Below, in pieces: positions 62,278 through 64,000 of a stretch of 64,000 nt of DNA. Below the pieces are notes generated by a model, which did not search any database, had not been told where the DNA came from, and saw only the letters and a program-made list of their open reading frames with translations. The stretch comes from an uncultured Lachnospiraceae bacterium. GTDB lineage: Bacteria; Bacillota; Clostridia; Lachnospirales; Lachnospiraceae. Location of the stretch: contig USGM01000001.1 of NCBI GenBank assembly GCA_900554205.1, positions 1 to 64,000 of the forward strand, written 5' to 3'. Every line of letters starts with the position of its first letter. Positions within the stretch are counted from its first letter, which is position 1. Position numbers and translations under genes: made by a program.

Positions 62278-63525
62278 ATGACAGATCTACAGTTGATGGG
62301 AAAAAATGCTGTCAGGGCGAAGGCACTGCTGCAAAAGCTTAACACGGAGGAGAAAAATGCGGGACTTCTCGCTGCCGCGGACGCTCTGATCTCACGCACA
62401 CAGGAGATTCTGGACGCCAATGCGAAGGACATGGAAAATGCAGTGAAAAACGGCATGAATTCGGGGCTGCAGGACAGACTGCGCCTGACGCCGGAGCGCA
62501 TTGCCGGCATGGCGGAGGGGTTGCGCGAGGTGGCTGCGCTGCCCGACTGCATCGGCGAGGTCATGGAGGAGACAGAGCGCCCGAACGGCTTAAAGATTAA
62601 AAAGGTAAGAGTGCCCATGGGCGTTATCGGCATCATCTATGAGGCGAGACCCAACGTGACGGCGGATGCCTTCGGACTGTGCTTCAAGACGGGAAATGCT
62701 GTCATTCTCAAGGGAGGAAGCGACGCGCTTTATTCCAACATAGCGATTGTCAAGGTGCTGAGAGAGGCACTGGAGAGCTGTGGGCTGCCGGCGGATGCGG
62801 TCGGGTTGATCGCTGATACGGACAGGGCAGTGACAGTGGAATTCATGAAGCTGAAGGAATATGTCGATCTGCTGATTCCGAGGGGCAGCGCCGGACTGAT
62901 CAGGAGCGTTGTCGAGAACAGCACCATTCCGGTCATCGAGACGGGAACGGGAAACTGTCATGTGTATATTGACAGTGAGGCAGACCTTGACATGGCGGCT
63001 AACATTGTCTATAATGCAAAGACCCAGAGAATCGGCGTCTGCAATGCCTGTGAATCGCTTGTCGTACATAGTGCTGTCAGGGAGGCGTTTCTCCCGAAGC
63101 TGGCGGCAATCCTCGCGCCGAAGAACGTAGAGCTTCGCGGCGATGAGAGGATCAGGGAGGTGCTGACCGACTGCGTTCCTGCGACGGAGGAGGATTACGG
63201 CACGGAGTATCTGGATTATATTCTTTCCCTGAAGACCGTGGATTCCGTGGAGGAGGCAATCGAGCACATCAACCGATACAGCACGAAGCATTCGGAGTGC
63301 ATCGTCACAGAGAACCGTCAGACCGCCGAAAAGTTCCTGAATGAGATCGACGCGGCATGTGTTTACTGGAATGCCTCGACGCGGTTTACGGACGGCTTCG
63401 AGTTCGGCTTCGGTGCAGAGATCGGAATCAGCACGCAGAAGCTTCACGCGCGCGGGCCTATGGGCTTAAAGGAACTGACTTCCTATAAGTATACGATCTA
63501 TGGGGATGGGCAGACCAGAAAATAA
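62278..63525 (+). CDS. proA: Glutamate-5-semialdehyde dehydrogenase
   Basis: A 415-residue NADPH-dependent enzyme, the second step of proline synthesis. The catalytic Cys is in [14 protein letters not shown]. Other blocks are [52 protein letters not shown] and the end [20 protein letters not shown] lies 6 nt before the ATG. It is separated from proB by DUF896 and 5-FCL, where proBA are usually adjacent. Confidence 0.97.
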   Translation: MTDLQLMGKNAVRAKALLQKLNTEEKNAGLLAAADALISRTQEILDANAKDMENAVKNGMNSGLQDRLRLTPERIAGMAEGLREVAALPDCIGEVMEETERPNGLKIKKVRVPMGVIGIIYEARPNVTADAFGLCFKTGNAVILKGGSDALYSNIAIVKVLREALESCGLPADAVGLIADTDRAVTVEFMKLKEYVDLLIPRGSAGLIRSVVENSTIPVIETGTGNCHVYIDSEADLDMAANIVYNAKTQRIGVCNACESLVVHSAVREAFLPKLAAILAPKNVELRGDERIREVLTDCVPATEEDYGTEYLDYILSLKTVDSVEEAIEHINRYSTKHSECIVTENRQTAEKFLNEIDAACVYWNASTRFTDGFEFGFGAEIGISTQKLHARGPMGLKELTSYKYTIYGDGQTRK

Positions 63526-63563
63526 GTCTGGCAGAAATGACACAGAAAGGTATGGTGATTCCA

Positions 63564-64000
63564 ATGAAAGAAATCAACGGCAGTATCTGGCACAGCATGA
63601 GCACGCAGAGGGTGACACCCACGGACTTTATCTGCGTGATCGAAATATCCAAGGGCAGCAAGAATAAGTATGAGCTTGACAAGGAGACAGGTTTTCTGAT
63701 CCTTGACCGCATCCTTCATACCTCCACGCATTATCCGGCAAACTACGGCTTTATTCCCAGAACCTACGGAGATGACGGCGATCCGCTGGACGTATTGCTC
63801 CTGTGCTCGGAGCCTGTTCAGCCGCTGACACTGGTGCGGGCTTATCCGATCGGTGTGATTTCCATGCTGGACAACGGCAAGAACGATGAGAAGATCATTG
63901 CCGTACCATTCAACGACCCGTATTACAACGGCTACCATGACATTTCGGAGCTTCCACCACATGTGGTGGAGGAGATGGAGCATTTCTTCACGGTCTACAA
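63564..64000 (+). CDS. ppa: Inorganic pyrophosphatase, family I (partial, cut by window end)
   Basis: The first 145 codons are in the window, open to base 64000. ATG 63564 is preferred (MKEINGSIWH start); ATG 63552 sits only one base from AAAGG. The protein contains NYGFIPRTYGDDGDPLDVLLL, the PPase signature with its metal-binding Asp residues, and later DPYYNGYHDISELP. It hydrolyses pyrophosphate in the cytoplasm. It follows proA by 38 nt and may be co-transcribed. Confidence 0.93.
   Translation, partial: MKEINGSIWHSMSTQRVTPTDFICVIEISKGSKNKYELDKETGFLILDRILHTSTHYPANYGFIPRTYGDDGDPLDVLLLCSEPVQPLTLVRAYPIGVISMLDNGKNDEKIIAVPFNDPYYNGYHDISELPPHVVEEMEHFFTVY

Noticed and set aside
1..64000. tRNA or rRNA genes
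   Set aside because: No cloverleaf with a conserved T-loop (GGTTCGA-type) and CCA-type acceptor, and no rRNA sequence, could be found by eye.

Overview
The window looks like the chromosome of a motile, spore-forming-type Clostridia member, most likely Lachnospiraceae. The reasons are a single long flagellar/chemotaxis operon in the Firmicutes order (fliR-flhB-flhA-flhF-flhG-pilZ-cheB-cheA-cheW-cheC-cheD-fliA), sporulation-family genes yqfC/yqfD beside phoH and ybeY, strong AGGAGG-type ribosome sites, DUF896 and DUF6115 family proteins, and a PMT-type mannosyltransferase. Family assignments come from reading the translations; no database search was run.

Layout. 1-15508: the 3' part of the fla/che operon, ending in several small poorly known genes. 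15509-16760: an AT-rich patch with two small genes (a membrane-anchored protein and a Cys-rich secreted protein). 16738-18776: rpsB-tsf, driven by a strong promoter whose -35 box lies inside the upstream terminator, with a structured leader. 18820-24925: a three-gene signalling set (EAL c-di-GMP phosphodiesterase, hybrid histidine kinase, response regulator) sharing an undescribed C-terminal helical repeat. 24931-28026 (minus): a 1031-residue fused mannosyltransferase. 28162-32160: an ABC exporter-type ATPase, an FtsX-type permease and a PHP phosphoesterase. 32346-42085: an unusual operon that mixes a sugar-type ABC importer (two large lipoprotein binding proteins, two permeases) with an HlyD-like adaptor and a MacB-like periplasmic protein, with no ATPase gene. 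42192-43801 (minus): a zinc-peptidase-like protein and a CDF cation transporter. 44040-45584: gpmI.

45603-49598 is the most unusual stretch. It holds five tandem arrays with exact periods (9, 14, 53, 53 and 43 nt) around three genes (a PD-(D/E)XK-like protein, an Fe-S aldo/keto reductase and pyrimidine-nucleoside phosphorylase). A 93-nt structured leader occurs complete before the first two genes and as a 3' fragment before the third. The two complete copies show compensatory base changes and place a possible pseudoknot next to the ribosome site. A second short hairpin leader is shared between this region and the ABC operon at 32254.

50936-64000 returns to core genes: yqfC, yqfD, phoH, a degenerate PgpH-like protein, ybeY, a SpoVB-like flippase, a BofC-like protein, two flavoproteins, then proB-DUF896-5-FCL-proA, and inorganic pyrophosphatase cut off by the window end.
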